This document shows, piece after piece, positions 16,539 to 25,363 of a stretch of 64,000 nucleotides of DNA; positions within the stretch are counted from its first letter, which is position 1; the number at the start of each line of letters is the position of its first letter. Below the pieces are notes generated by a model. That model had not been told where the DNA came from and did not search any database. It worked only from the letters and a program-made list of their open reading frames with translations. This DNA is from Candidatus Magasanikbacteria bacterium RIFCSPHIGHO2_01_FULL_41_23. GTDB taxonomy: Bacteria; Patescibacteria; ABY1; Magasanikbacterales; UBA922. The position numbers and the translations under genes are program-made. Location: assembly GCA_001782805.1 (NCBI GenBank), contig MFPT01000021.1:37738-101737 (forward strand), in the 5' to 3' direction.

Positions 16539-16886
16539 TTATAATGCGCTCACTGCGCGCAAAAGTTTGGCGCAATCGCGGTAATAATGCGTGATGAGTT
16601 CTTTGGTTCTCATGTCTTCGGTCGCGCTTTTTTGATTATGTAAATCCACGATAAAAATTGTTGTCTGCTCCGCGCGCAATTTAATAAGACGATCCGTGAT
16701 TTGATTTCTGTTTTCGATTGGCGCGGCCAAAAGTCGTTGTTTCCAATAACTTAATTCTTCATCAATATGTTTTAATCGTTGTTCTTTTTTCAAACCACGA
16801 GTTTGTTGATGGCGATTTTTGGCAAATTGATGCGCGCGCGCTTGATCGGTCGTGGGCACTATATTATTTAAGTACATAGGCCTCAT
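16539..16886 (-). CDS. Small helical hypothetical protein
   Basis: A 115-aa basic, helix-rich protein with 'LKHIDEELSYWKQRLL' and 'ITDRLIKLRAEQTTIFIVDLH' and no membrane segment or known motif. It overlaps the end of clpC by 23 nt (from the first ATG) or 14 nt (from Met4 at 16877), and ends 4 nt before the next gene, so it is translated as part of the operon. Possibly a ClpC-associated factor, but that rests only on position. Confidence 0.6.
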   Translation of the reverse strand: MRPMYLNNIVPTTDQARAHQFAKNRHQQTRGLKKEQRLKHIDEELSYWKQRLLAAPIENRNQITDRLIKLRAEQTTIFIVDLHNQKSATEDMRTKELITHYYRDCAKLLRAVSAL

Positions 16887-19401
16887 GCTCTTGAGTCAAC
16901 GTATAATGAGATTTGCGTCCTCGAGTTTTCGTTTGTTTTTTTAATAATTCAATTATCAGTTCAGGCACAATGCGTTCAATTAAATTCTGCACGGGTCGCG
17001 CTCCCAGATCCGGGTGATATGACTCTTTAGCCAATGCCGCCAGTACGGTTTGATCAGCCGAAATGCTTAAACTTTTGGCAGTCATAAGTTCACGACTGAG
17101 CTGGGCAATTTGCTGGGCGATTATTTGTTCAATCGTATCTTTATTGAGTGGCGCGAAAATACAGAGTTTATCCAAGCGACTCATAATAGCCGCTCCCAAT
17201 TCTTCTTTGACCGCGGCAGTGATTTTTTTGTCTGTATCCGTGCCATAGATTGCGCCAATTGCGCTTTCGCCAAAACCAAAGCCATTGGTTTTGAAAATTT
17301 CCGCACCAATGTTCGCGGTCATAATTATAATCGCGTGATTAAAATGGACTTTTTTGCCGCCCGCGTCAGTAAGTTCACCTTCGTCTAAAATTTGCAATAA
17401 TAGCCGACGCACATCAGCATGCGCTTTGTCTATTTCATCGAGTAAAATAATTGAATATGGCCGACGACGTAATTCATCGAATAAGCGATTGCGATCTTTG
17501 TACCCGACATAGCCGGCGGGTGAGCCCAAAATTTTGGCCACGCTGTGCGGCTCGGCAAATTCGCTCATGTCTAATTTTATCAGTGCTTTTTCATCATGGT
17601 ATAAACCTTCGGCCAATAATTTGGCCAGTTCGGTTTTGCCTACGCCGCTCGGACCAACAAACAAAAATGAGGCAAATGGTTTTCCTTTGCGACCCAAACC
17701 CAAGTAACGTTCCTTCAGTGTGCGCACAATGTTGTCAATGACCATGTCTTGACCAACTAATAGTTTTTTAAGCATATCTTTGGCCTGATCAAGCATATCC
17801 CATTCACTGCTTTCCAATACCGCACGATCAACTCCCAAACGATCAGCCAACGTTGACACAATATCTGCCGGCGAAACTACTATGGGATTTTTTATATTTT
17901 TTTTAACCGTGAACTGACGAATTTTGACCGCGAGTTTTTTCATTTCGTTCTGTAATTTGCTTAAGGTTTTTTTGTATGTTTTGGCGCCATTGATATTTTT
18001 TGCTTCCAACGCCGCGGTTTTTTGTTTTTCTATTTCCGTGATTTTTCGTTCCAATTGAACTAATTTTTGACTCTCTGAATTTTTATATTTTTTAACTTTT
18101 ACCGCGGCCGAGGCTTCGTCCAGCAAATCAATCGCTTTATCCGGCTGATACGCATCATGCAGATATTTGCCACTCAAAGCCACTGCAGTTTCAATCGCGG
18201 CCGGAGTAATGGTCAAATGATGAAATTCCTCATAATATTTTTTGACGCCGTTTAAAATAGCAATTGTCTGTGTTGTAGTTGGTTCAGCCACAAAGACCGG
18301 CTGAAAACGACGTTCCAAGGCCGGATCAGCCGCCACATATTTTTTATACTCATCGTACGTAGTCGCGCCAATGCAGTGTAATTGACCGCGAGCCAGAGCC
18401 GGCTTGAGAATATTCGCGGCATCAAGCGTTCCTTGATTGGAACCGGCTCCGATAATAGTATGCAGTTCATCAATAAACAAAATACTATGTTCGCTTCGTG
18501 ACAACTCGTCAATCACTTGTTTTAAACGCGATTCAAATTCACCGCGATAAATTGTGCCCGCGATCATCAGCGTTAAATCAAGTGACAGAATTTTTTTGCG
18601 GCGCAAAATATCCGGCACATCATCGGCACAAATCCGTTTGGCCAAGCCTTCCACAATCGCGGTTTTGCCCACGCCCGGCTCGCCAATAAGAATAGGATTA
18701 TTTTTGGTGCGTCGACAAAGAATATTTATCACTCGATTGATTTCTGTGTCGCGTCCAATCACCGGATCCAATTTTTTTTCTACTGCCTTGTCGGTTAAAT
18801 TTACGGTAAAATATTGAACTGCGCTTTGTTCCGCTTTTTTCTTTTTACTTCCGCGCAAGGTATTTTCCGCCGCGTCATTTTGTTCATCAGCTTTATGAGT
18901 CAAAGAATCCATGGTTTCAATCATGTCATCAATCGTCGTGCTTTGGCCGCTGGTTTCCAACGCGGTTCTGACAAGTTTTGCCAATTCACCACGTTCAGTT
19001 TTGGCCTTGGAAAAAATAGTAGTTAATTCTTTGTCATCGTTTTCCAACAACGCCAGCAATAAATGTTCAGTGCCAATATAGCTGTGTCCGCGTTCAAACG
19101 CGATGAGGAGCGATTTTTCAATTGTCCGACTGGCTCCTTGGCTTAAATCAGGCAATGACGGTCGTCCGTCTTCGGTTTTTTCAATTGGCCGTCGTTCAGC
19201 GCTGTGCCGAATTTCTTCTACGGGAAAATTGGCTTTTTTTAAAATTTCCACAGCTACCGAACCCGGCTCTTCCATCAGGCCGATAAATAAGTGATATGGT
19301 TCCACTTGAGCCAAGTGGGCATTGTGCGCCAGAGAAATCGCACGCGCGATGACATTTTTGAGATGAGTGGAAAAATTGTCCAGCAGTTTTTGGGGGGTCA
19401 T
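16864..19401 (-). CDS. clpC: ATP-dependent Clp protease ATP-binding subunit ClpC
   Basis: An 845-aa class I Clp/Hsp100 unfoldase that feeds substrates to ClpP. The N-terminal Clp-N repeat pair covers about 1-145. AAA+ domain 1 has Walker A 'GEPGVGKTA' and 'FIDELHTIIGAG'. A middle coiled coil (about 400-460) is followed by AAA+ domain 2 with 'GPSGVGKTE', 'ILLDEIDKAH' and 'LDEGELTD'. Length and order match ClpC/ClpA. No ClpP gene is in the window. It heads the long minus-strand operon ending in radA. Confidence 0.95.
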   Translation of the reverse strand: MTPQKLLDNFSTHLKNVIARAISLAHNAHLAQVEPYHLFIGLMEEPGSVAVEILKKANFPVEEIRHSAERRPIEKTEDGRPSLPDLSQGASRTIEKSLLIAFERGHSYIGTEHLLLALLENDDKELTTIFSKAKTERGELAKLVRTALETSGQSTTIDDMIETMDSLTHKADEQNDAAENTLRGSKKKKAEQSAVQYFTVNLTDKAVEKKLDPVIGRDTEINRVINILCRRTKNNPILIGEPGVGKTAIVEGLAKRICADDVPDILRRKKILSLDLTLMIAGTIYRGEFESRLKQVIDELSRSEHSILFIDELHTIIGAGSNQGTLDAANILKPALARGQLHCIGATTYDEYKKYVAADPALERRFQPVFVAEPTTTQTIAILNGVKKYYEEFHHLTITPAAIETAVALSGKYLHDAYQPDKAIDLLDEASAAVKVKKYKNSESQKLVQLERKITEIEKQKTAALEAKNINGAKTYKKTLSKLQNEMKKLAVKIRQFTVKKNIKNPIVVSPADIVSTLADRLGVDRAVLESSEWDMLDQAKDMLKKLLVGQDMVIDNIVRTLKERYLGLGRKGKPFASFLFVGPSGVGKTELAKLLAEGLYHDEKALIKLDMSEFAEPHSVAKILGSPAGYVGYKDRNRLFDELRRRPYSIILLDEIDKAHADVRRLLLQILDEGELTDAGGKKVHFNHAIIIMTANIGAEIFKTNGFGFGESAIGAIYGTDTDKKITAAVKEELGAAIMSRLDKLCIFAPLNKDTIEQIIAQQIAQLSRELMTAKSLSISADQTVLAALAKESYHPDLGARPVQNLIERIVPELIIELLKKQTKTRGRKSHYTLTQEHEAYVLK

Positions 19402-19405
19402 AATT

Positions 19406-19434
19406 TTGACTTTTAGGCGTTAGCTTTATACAAT
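19406..19434 (+). promoter_or_regulatory. Promoter of the phosphohexomutase gene
   Basis: TTGACT, 17 nt, TACAAT in the 50-nt divergent gap with clpC. Predicted start near 19441 gives a short leader before ATG 19452. Confidence 0.55.
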
Positions 19435-19451
19435 AACTATACTTTATTTAA

Positions 19452-21284
19452 ATGAAAATTTCCAGCCCTTATAATATTGAAAGTATGAGAGAAGGTCTAA
19501 GTACTATATTGGCTCAAATCAAGGATAAAAAGGTTTTGTCCCCAGAGGCTCTTGTTAATCTCACGATTTGGCTCACCCGAGAAGATATGGCGGAATTTCG
19601 TGTCGAGATTTTTGACTTATTAAACCAGGGAAATTATGAACACTTAGAAGATGCTTTTTATACGCGAATTAAAGTTGGTACGGGAGGAATTAGGGGTATT
19701 ATTGGTGTTGGATCAAATCGAATTAATCGTCGTACCATTGCTGAAGCCGCTCAAGCTTTGGCTGATTTTATTGCTGATTTTGGTGGAATCGCCAAACAGC
19801 ATAGTGTAGTGATTGGATATGAAGCTCGAACCAATGCCAAAGAATTTGCTGAAATGTGTGCCGAAGTATTTGCGGCCAACGACATTAAATCATACATTTT
19901 TGATGGACTACGCGCCACGCCTGAAATTTCTTTTGCTGTCCGTTTTTTGGGAGCAACTGCGGGTGTGCAAATTACCGCTTCGCATAATCCTCGCACGGAC
20001 AATGGTTTTAAATTTTATTGGTCAGATGGTGGGCAGGTGGTACCGCCATTGGATTTAAAGTTTATGGAGTTGGTACAAAAAGTTGATCGCATACAATACC
20101 TAAAGTTTAGTGACGGGTTAAGAAAAAATTTAATTACCTTTATTGGTAAGGAGATTGACGAGGTATATTATCAAGCGATTCACGGTTTATCGCTTTCTCA
20201 AAGTCGTTCAGCCACGATTGTATTTAGTCCGATTCATGGTGCGGGAATCATGAACGTTTTACCCGTACTGCGTAATGCAGGGTATATGGTTGAGGTTGTT
20301 CCGGAACAAGCTGTGCCTGATGCACAATTTCCAACGGCAAAAGGCGATTTGATAAATCCTGAATATGAGGAAGTCATGGAATTGCCTATAAAATTGGCGG
20401 AAAAATTAGAGTATGACTTGGCAATTAATTCTGATCCTGATGCCGATCGGATCGGTGTTGCCGCTAAGAAAAAAATGAACGAAAGTACTGTCCAATTTTT
20501 GACCGGTAATGAAATCGGCATTGCACTTGCTCACTTTATATTATCAGCCAGACAAGCGAAAGGAGAGTTAACTAGCCATCATTTGCTTGTGGAAACATAT
20601 GTCACCACGTCGCTCATCGGTGACATTGCTCGGCGTTTCGGTATCACAGTTAAAGATGATTTATTGGTGGGATTTAAATTTATTGGTGAAGTGATTGAAA
20701 AATTAAGCGATAAAAAAGATTTTGTATTCGCGGCCGAAGAAAGTTTGGGATATCTAGCTGGTACGTTTGTCCGTGACAAAGATGCTGCGATTGCCGCTCT
20801 TTTATTGGCGGAGCTGGTATCCGAATGTAAAGATAAAGGCCAAACTTTAGTTGGTTATCTTGATGATATTTATCGTGTCTACGGTTATTACAAAAATCGT
20901 TTGCACATGGCCGAATTTCCCGGCAAAAAAGGTTTTCAAAATATTCGTCGTATTATGATTGGTTTTCGTCAGAAACCTCCGACTGATTTGGCTGGCATTC
21001 CGATTTTGAAAGTGCTTGATCGTTTACCAGAAGCACAGCGTTCCGCTGAAACTTACAAAGTAGGTGCAACGGGGGATCAATTGACATTTATTTTTTCCGC
21101 TGATGAAAAAACTCGGGTTACAGTTCGCCCATCGGGTACAGAACCAAAGGTAAAATTTTATATACAAGACCGTTCCGATGTTGTCGGTGATTTGGAGGAA
21201 ACGCGTTTGCATACAGACGCACGGGTTAATCTGTTGACGTTTGATATCATTGAATATAGCCGGCAATTTGTGCGAGAAGATTAA
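19452..21284 (+). CDS. Phosphoglucomutase/phosphomannomutase (alpha-D-phosphohexomutase)
   Basis: A 610-aa enzyme interconverting hexose 1- and 6-phosphates for glycan precursor synthesis. The phosphoserine loop is 'TASHNPRTDNGFKFYW' near residue 177, the metal-binding loop 'DPDADRIG' near 327 and the phosphate-binding loop 'RPSGTEPKVKFY' near 558. The length is near that of the PgcA-type (about 580 aa) rather than the 450-aa ManB type, so glucose phosphate is the likelier substrate, but sugar specificity cannot be read from sequence alone. Confidence 0.92.
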   Translation: MKISSPYNIESMREGLSTILAQIKDKKVLSPEALVNLTIWLTREDMAEFRVEIFDLLNQGNYEHLEDAFYTRIKVGTGGIRGIIGVGSNRINRRTIAEAAQALADFIADFGGIAKQHSVVIGYEARTNAKEFAEMCAEVFAANDIKSYIFDGLRATPEISFAVRFLGATAGVQITASHNPRTDNGFKFYWSDGGQVVPPLDLKFMELVQKVDRIQYLKFSDGLRKNLITFIGKEIDEVYYQAIHGLSLSQSRSATIVFSPIHGAGIMNVLPVLRNAGYMVEVVPEQAVPDAQFPTAKGDLINPEYEEVMELPIKLAEKLEYDLAINSDPDADRIGVAAKKKMNESTVQFLTGNEIGIALAHFILSARQAKGELTSHHLLVETYVTTSLIGDIARRFGITVKDDLLVGFKFIGEVIEKLSDKKDFVFAAEESLGYLAGTFVRDKDAAIAALLLAELVSECKDKGQTLVGYLDDIYRVYGYYKNRLHMAEFPGKKGFQNIRRIMIGFRQKPPTDLAGIPILKVLDRLPEAQRSAETYKVGATGDQLTFIFSADEKTRVTVRPSGTEPKVKFYIQDRSDVVGDLEETRLHTDARVNLLTFDIIEYSRQFVRED

Positions 21285-21289
21285 AATTT

Positions 21290-21547
21290 TTAATGGTAAA
21301 TACTGTGTCGGCCGATTTTATAAAAAATATATTTATTTTCTTTTTCAATTTTAAAAATTACTCGGTAGTCTCTGGTGATGGAAAAAGACCAATGTTCATT
21401 CCACGATCCGTTTAACTTATGAGTCTTTAGGCTAGAATTGAAAGGATCTACACGAAAAATATCCTCCCTTTCTTTGAATGATTGCTGTATATTTTTTGGA
21501 CATTTTTTGTAAAGTCGACAAAAAATAGGTAAATAAATAATTTCCAT
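21290..21547 (-). CDS. RelE/YafQ-type toxin
   Basis: An 85-aa protein with a RelE-like layout: N-terminal 'MEIIYLPIFCRLYKKCPKN', then 'DPFNSSLKTHKLNG', 'WSFSITRDYRVIF' and a C-terminal 'IGRHSIYH'. The basic central residues and terminal His/Tyr match the mRNA interferase pattern. It follows its putative partner by 17 nt and closes convergently on the phosphohexomutase gene (5-nt gap). It is a paralogue of the gene at 37671-37931, sharing the block DPF...LKTHKLxG. Confidence 0.8.
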   Translation of the reverse strand: MEIIYLPIFCRLYKKCPKNIQQSFKEREDIFRVDPFNSSLKTHKLNGSWNEHWSFSITRDYRVIFKIEKENKYIFYKIGRHSIYH

Positions 21548-21564
21548 ACCCTCCTTAAAATAAT

Positions 21565-21771
21565 TTAATCTTTATCTAAGTCAGCAAACGAATGAAGAAT
21601 TTTACCTTTTCCGGCACGGAATTCTCGTTCGGCTAATTTGATATGTATTATATCCCACAGATAATACCAAAAATATTTTATCCGGTGCTGTAACAAAGCA
21701 AAACCCCTTAATTTTTTTGGTTTTATGTCAAACTGTGCTGATTGAAGAATTGATTGATTACTATAATTCAT
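21565..21771 (-). CDS. Putative antitoxin of a novel small family
   Basis: A 68-aa protein, helix-rich with many aromatic residues ('YFWYYLWDIIHIKLAEREF'), ending 'SFADLDKD'. It is clearly related to the orphan at 22362-22559 (shared 'R-F-AGK' and 'S-ADLD' blocks) and has a similar tail to the partner at 37951-38139 ('LNSPDDLDK'). I recognise no known antitoxin domain. Start 21771 is chosen over 21831 because a strong promoter (21790-21818) lies between them. It is placed first in a two-gene unit with the RelE-like toxin. Confidence 0.6.
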   Translation of the reverse strand: MNYSNQSILQSAQFDIKPKKLRGFALLQHRIKYFWYYLWDIIHIKLAEREFRAGKGKILHSFADLDKD

Positions 21772-21782
21772 AAAAAAGTAGG

Positions 21783-22334
21783 CTACAATAATATATTTCG
21801 CATTATCTTTGTTGTCAAAGCTCTCGGACAAACGCGCAATAATTGAATAATTATTTTATGGCGCCAACTGGGAATGATAATTCTTTTATTTTTCATTAAA
21901 CCAGCATAGGCGATTTCCGCCACAGAGCGCGCATTCATTACTCCGTTGTTTTTAAAAATTTCTGTTTTGTCAGCTCCGGCTCTATTTTGAAATGAAGTTT
22001 TTGTCGGTCCGGGACAAAGCGCGGAAACAGTCACGCCAGTGTGGCGAGTTTCTTCACTCAATGCTTCGGAAAGTGACAAGACGTATGCTTTGGTGGCAAA
22101 ATATACGGCCATAAATGGCCCGGGCTGAAAGGCCGCGGTTGAAGCCACGTTTAAAATTTTACCGGACTTTCTCGCCATCATTTCCGGAAGAAATAAACGG
22201 CACAGCGACGTCAGCGCAGTTATATTCAATTGAATCATTTCAATATTTTTTTGGTCATTGGTTTCGGCAAATTCACCATAATCGCCAAAGCCTGCGTTGT
22301 TGACTAAAATTAAGGGAAAATGCGCACTGATCTT
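21783..22334 (-). pseudogene. Short-chain dehydrogenase/reductase, 5'-truncated
   Basis: The frame opens after a stop at 22335-22337 and reads straight into 'LILVNNAGFGDYGEF', the NNAG block of SDR enzymes, then the catalytic Ser region 'GKILNVASTAAF' and YxxxK ('VYFATKAY'). The N-terminal Rossmann strand and TGxxxGIG cofactor loop (about 80 residues) are missing, and no other copy of them lies upstream. An ATG at 22238 could start a 151-aa remnant. The break point abuts the orphan antitoxin-like gene, suggesting loss during its insertion. Confidence 0.75.
21790..21818 (-). promoter_or_regulatory. Promoter of the toxin-antitoxin-like pair
   Basis: TTGACA, 17 nt, TATATT on the minus strand, embedded in the 3' end of the SDR remnant. 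Predicted start is about 12 nt before ATG 21771. Confidence 0.7.
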
Positions 22335-22361
22335 TTAATTTTCCGTCCTTTTTAAATAGTA

Positions 22362-22559
22362 TTAATCCAAATCCGCAAGTGAATTGAGTTTTATTGCTTT
22401 CCCAGCTTTAAATTGTCGTTGGCTTATTTTTACGTTAATGTAATCTCTGGTATCGTACCAATGAAATTGCATACGATGCCATATATGAAGAAAAAACCCG
22501 ACTTTTTTACGGTGAGTAATTGGTTTGGAAACGACCTGATTCACAATAACTAAATTCAT
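22362..22559 (-). CDS. Orphan paralogue of the small putative antitoxin
   Basis: A 65-aa protein beginning 'MNLVIVNQVVSKPITHRKK' and containing 'FHWYDTRDYINVKISQRQF' and 'LNSLADLD'. It aligns over nearly its whole length with the 68-aa partner at 21565-21771, but no RelE-like gene follows; the next sequence is the truncated SDR gene. ATG 22559 is preferred to a TTG at 22592, which lies inside the promoter -10 region. A solitary antitoxin can act as an anti-addiction factor; that is inference. Confidence 0.58.
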   Translation of the reverse strand: MNLVIVNQVVSKPITHRKKVGFFLHIWHRMQFHWYDTRDYINVKISQRQFKAGKAIKLNSLADLD

Positions 22560-22580
22560 AATATGAGAAAATATATTTTT

Positions 22581-22608
22581 ACTATACCACAAATAATATA
22601 TTAGTCAA
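22581..22608 (-). promoter_or_regulatory. Promoter of the orphan antitoxin-like gene
   Basis: TTGACT, 16 nt, TATAGT with an extended -10 TGG on the minus strand. Confidence 0.65.
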
Positions 22609-22638
22609 CCTGAAATTGTGAGGAAAAAATCGTTTTTG

Positions 22639-23511
22639 TTAAACCATCTCGCGTAATTGTTTGATCCGCTCAATAATCGGCGGATGCGTGGAAAAAAGAT
22701 TGGTTAGATTTTTTCCTTTAAAAGGATTGGAAATAAATAAATGAGCCGTGGCCGTGGATGCGGTTTCCAGCGGTTGATTGGAAGCCGAAATTTTTTCCAG
22801 TGCCCGCGCCAAGCCTTCGGGATAACGGGTCAAAAGCGAACCAGAAGCATCTGCTAAAAATTCGCGTTTGCGCGACACTGCCAATTTGATGAGCTCGGCA
22901 ATAATCGGTGACAAAAGAATTAAGACAAGGCCGGCAATCGCCAAAATCCCGCCGCTTTTATTGTCATTATCCGATGATCGTCGCCAATTGGAGTGTAAAA
23001 ACCAATTAGCCATAAGGGAAATGGCGCCAACCAACACAATGACAATCGTCATGACGCGGATATCATAATTTTTGACATGCGATAATTCGTGCGCGATCAC
23101 GCCTTCCAATTCTTCATTTTCCAACGCCTGAATAATTCCCGTAGTAAACGCAATTGATGAATGTTTGGGATCGCGTCCGGTGGCAAAGGCATTTAAAGCC
23201 GGGCTGTTAATGATATAAATTTTAGGCACGGGCAAGCCGGCAGTAATACACAAATTTTCCACTAAATTATACAAATAAGGATTGTCTTTTTTGGCGATGT
23301 GTCGCGCGCTAGTTGAACGCAAGGCAACTTTGTCACCATGATAATAACTGAATAATGTCATGACGAGTGAAATGAAAACAGCCAAAACAATCGCTTCCGA
23401 TCCATAACCAAACCAGGTTTTCAAAACCCAACCAAGCCCGGTGATAAACGAGATGAAAATCAAAATTAAAATAATGGTGCGATGTTTGTTGGCGTCGATT
23501 TGGGAATACAT
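22639..23511 (-). CDS. htpX: Membrane zinc metalloprotease HtpX
   Basis: HtpX degrades damaged or misfolded membrane proteins. The 290-aa product has two N-terminal membrane helices (about 12-32 and 38-58), the zinc site 'HELSH' at 141-145, two further helices (about 155-175 and 190-210), and the third-ligand region 'SRKREFLADASG'. It follows lemA by 1 nt, a pairing seen in many bacteria. Confidence 0.95.
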   Translation of the reverse strand: MYSQIDANKHRTIILILIFISFITGLGWVLKTWFGYGSEAIVLAVFISLVMTLFSYYHGDKVALRSTSARHIAKKDNPYLYNLVENLCITAGLPVPKIYIINSPALNAFATGRDPKHSSIAFTTGIIQALENEELEGVIAHELSHVKNYDIRVMTIVIVLVGAISLMANWFLHSNWRRSSDNDNKSGGILAIAGLVLILLSPIIAELIKLAVSRKREFLADASGSLLTRYPEGLARALEKISASNQPLETASTATAHLFISNPFKGKNLTNLFSTHPPIIERIKQLREMV

Positions 23512-23512
23512 A

Positions 23513-24076
23513 TTAAAATTTAACCGTTACATTTTCTCGTTCAGTCGCATCGGCAATTTCAAAGAAATCAAATTTCACAAACTTAAGCGTGTTGCCAATC
23601 AGATTCGTGGGAAATACTTCCAGTTTAGTATTAAAGTCCCGTGTTTGGCCATTGTAAAAGCGGCGGGCGGCCATAATTTTATTTTCCGTGTCAGATAATT
23701 CATCCATGAGTTGCGCCACGTTCGTATTAGCTTTAAGATCAGGATAGGCTTCCATGCTAACGCGCAGATTGCCCAATAAATTACCAAGCATACTTTCAGC
23801 TTTGGCCAGATCAGTGTGCGAGCCGGATTTTTGCGCTTCCATGGCTTGCGAACGGGATTTGGTAATGTTTTCCAATAATCCGCGTTCGTGACTTAAGTAT
23901 CCTTTGACACTTTCCAACAAATTGGGAATTAAATCATGTCGGCGTTTGAGTTGAACATCAATATCACTCCACGCTTCTTTGGTGCGATTGCGCGCGGTAA
24001 CTAAACCATTGAATGTTACCACGAGCCAAATAACAAAAACCGCCAATATAATAAGTAAAATCATTGACATTTCCAT
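23513..24076 (-). CDS. lemA: LemA family protein
   Basis: A 187-aa protein with an N-terminal membrane helix (about 4-22) and a long helical bundle. The hallmark 'YNGLVxxRN' region appears as 'TFNGLVTARNRTKEAWSDID', and 'DLIPNLLESVKGY' and 'RRFYNGQTRDFNTKLEVFP' are typical. LemA proteins are of uncertain function and commonly sit next to htpX-type proteases. Met3 and Met5 are alternative starts. Confidence 0.93.
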   Translation of the reverse strand: MEMSMILLIILAVFVIWLVVTFNGLVTARNRTKEAWSDIDVQLKRRHDLIPNLLESVKGYLSHERGLLENITKSRSQAMEAQKSGSHTDLAKAESMLGNLLGNLRVSMEAYPDLKANTNVAQLMDELSDTENKIMAARRFYNGQTRDFNTKLEVFPTNLIGNTLKFVKFDFFEIADATERENVTVKF

Positions 24077-24090
24077 ATAGTTTTATTAGT

Positions 24091-24106
24091 GGCTTGAACT
24101 CAAGCC
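24091..24106. promoter_or_regulatory. Palindrome in the lemA/rseP divergent gap
   Basis: GGCTTGA and TCAAGCC around a 2-nt centre. It lies between two divergent membrane-protease units and could be a shared operator. Confidence 0.35.
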
Positions 24107-24160
24107 TTAATTATGTAATAATCCTTATTATTCTAACTCGCTTACTTTCAATTGTCAATT

Positions 24161-25327
24161 ATGTTTACCTTTATTATTTTTCTTTTGGTCTTAAGTTTGG
24201 TTGTTTTGGTGCATGAATTCGGACATTTTTTTGTGGCGCGGTTAAGTGGCATGAAAGTTTTTGAATTTGGCTGGGGATTTCCGCCGCGGGCGATTGGTTT
24301 TTATCGTGATCCTCTTACCAAAAAAATTGTTTGGGTTTGGAAAAGTCGAGCGAATGATTTGGCGGAAACTGTTGGTGGCGTGCCGAGAGAACAACAATTT
24401 CCCGCGACATTATATTCAATAAATTGGCTGCCATTGGGTGGTTTTGTCAAAATTAAAGGAGAAAACGGGGACACAGAAGACGAAGATAGTTTTAGCGCCA
24501 AAAAATTTGGTCCTAAATTAGCGACACTTTTGGCCGGAGTAGTGATGAATTTTATTTTAGCCGCAATTTTGTTGGGCGTTGGTTTTATGATTGGTTTGCC
24601 CACTGATTTATCCAACTTGGGCGATGAACGAGCCATTATAGTGAAATCGGCCGAAGTAATGATCCAACATGTGGAAAAAGATTCGCCCGCGGCCATTGCC
24701 GGATTAAAAACCGGTGATGTGATTAGAACAGTGAATGGAACTGCGGTGCAAAATACGAGCGTTTTGATTAACTTATTTCGTGAATCAGAAAAAAAGGTTT
24801 TAAATTTGGAAATTAAACGTGACGAATTAATTTTTAATCAGGCGGTTACTCCTGTTTACATTGAAAAAGATGGCGTTCCTCGGCTGGGAGTTGGTTTGGC
24901 CGATGCGGGAGTAATTCGTTTTCCTTGGTATTTGGCGTTTTATAAAGGATTTGTTGCGGCCGGAATGGGTTTTTTGAATGTTTTTGTGGCTTTTTATATT
25001 TTGGTGCGCGAGCTTATTTTGGGTAATGGTTTGGCCTTTGGCGTGAGTGGTCCGGTGGGAATTGCTGTCGCGGTCGGTGAAAGCGCGCGCTTAGGCTTTA
25101 GTTATTTGTTAAATGTAACGGCTATGATTTCGTTGAGTTTGGCCGCGTTGAATGTTTTGCCCATTCCCGCGCTGGATGGTGGACGGGCATTGTTTGTGAT
25201 TATTGAAAAATTATTTCGGCGCAAAATTCCCATTAAAGTGGAACAAATCACGCATACGGTGGGTTTTGTGGCTTTGTTATTTTTGATTGTGGTTATCACG
25301 TGGCGTGATATTAGCGCGTTATTCTAA
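24161..25327 (+). CDS. rseP: RseP/site-2-type intramembrane zinc protease
   Basis: A 388-aa protease of the RIP family. Zinc site 'HEFGH' at residues 18-22 lies in the first membrane helix, a PDZ domain at about 170-245 contains 'SPAAIAGLKTGDVIRTVNG', and the third ligand lies in 'NVLPIPALDGGR' near the C terminus. Four membrane helices are evident. ATG 24161 is preferred to a TTG three codons upstream. The family cleaves anti-sigma factors or residual signal peptides. No sigma or anti-sigma gene is nearby. Confidence 0.95.
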   Translation: MFTFIIFLLVLSLVVLVHEFGHFFVARLSGMKVFEFGWGFPPRAIGFYRDPLTKKIVWVWKSRANDLAETVGGVPREQQFPATLYSINWLPLGGFVKIKGENGDTEDEDSFSAKKFGPKLATLLAGVVMNFILAAILLGVGFMIGLPTDLSNLGDERAIIVKSAEVMIQHVEKDSPAAIAGLKTGDVIRTVNGTAVQNTSVLINLFRESEKKVLNLEIKRDELIFNQAVTPVYIEKDGVPRLGVGLADAGVIRFPWYLAFYKGFVAAGMGFLNVFVAFYILVRELILGNGLAFGVSGPVGIAVAVGESARLGFSYLLNVTAMISLSLAALNVLPIPALDGGRALFVIIEKLFRRKIPIKVEQITHTVGFVALLFLIVVITWRDISALF

Positions 25328-25363
25328 AATATGGATGCATCTTTTGTATGAAAATAAATTAAT

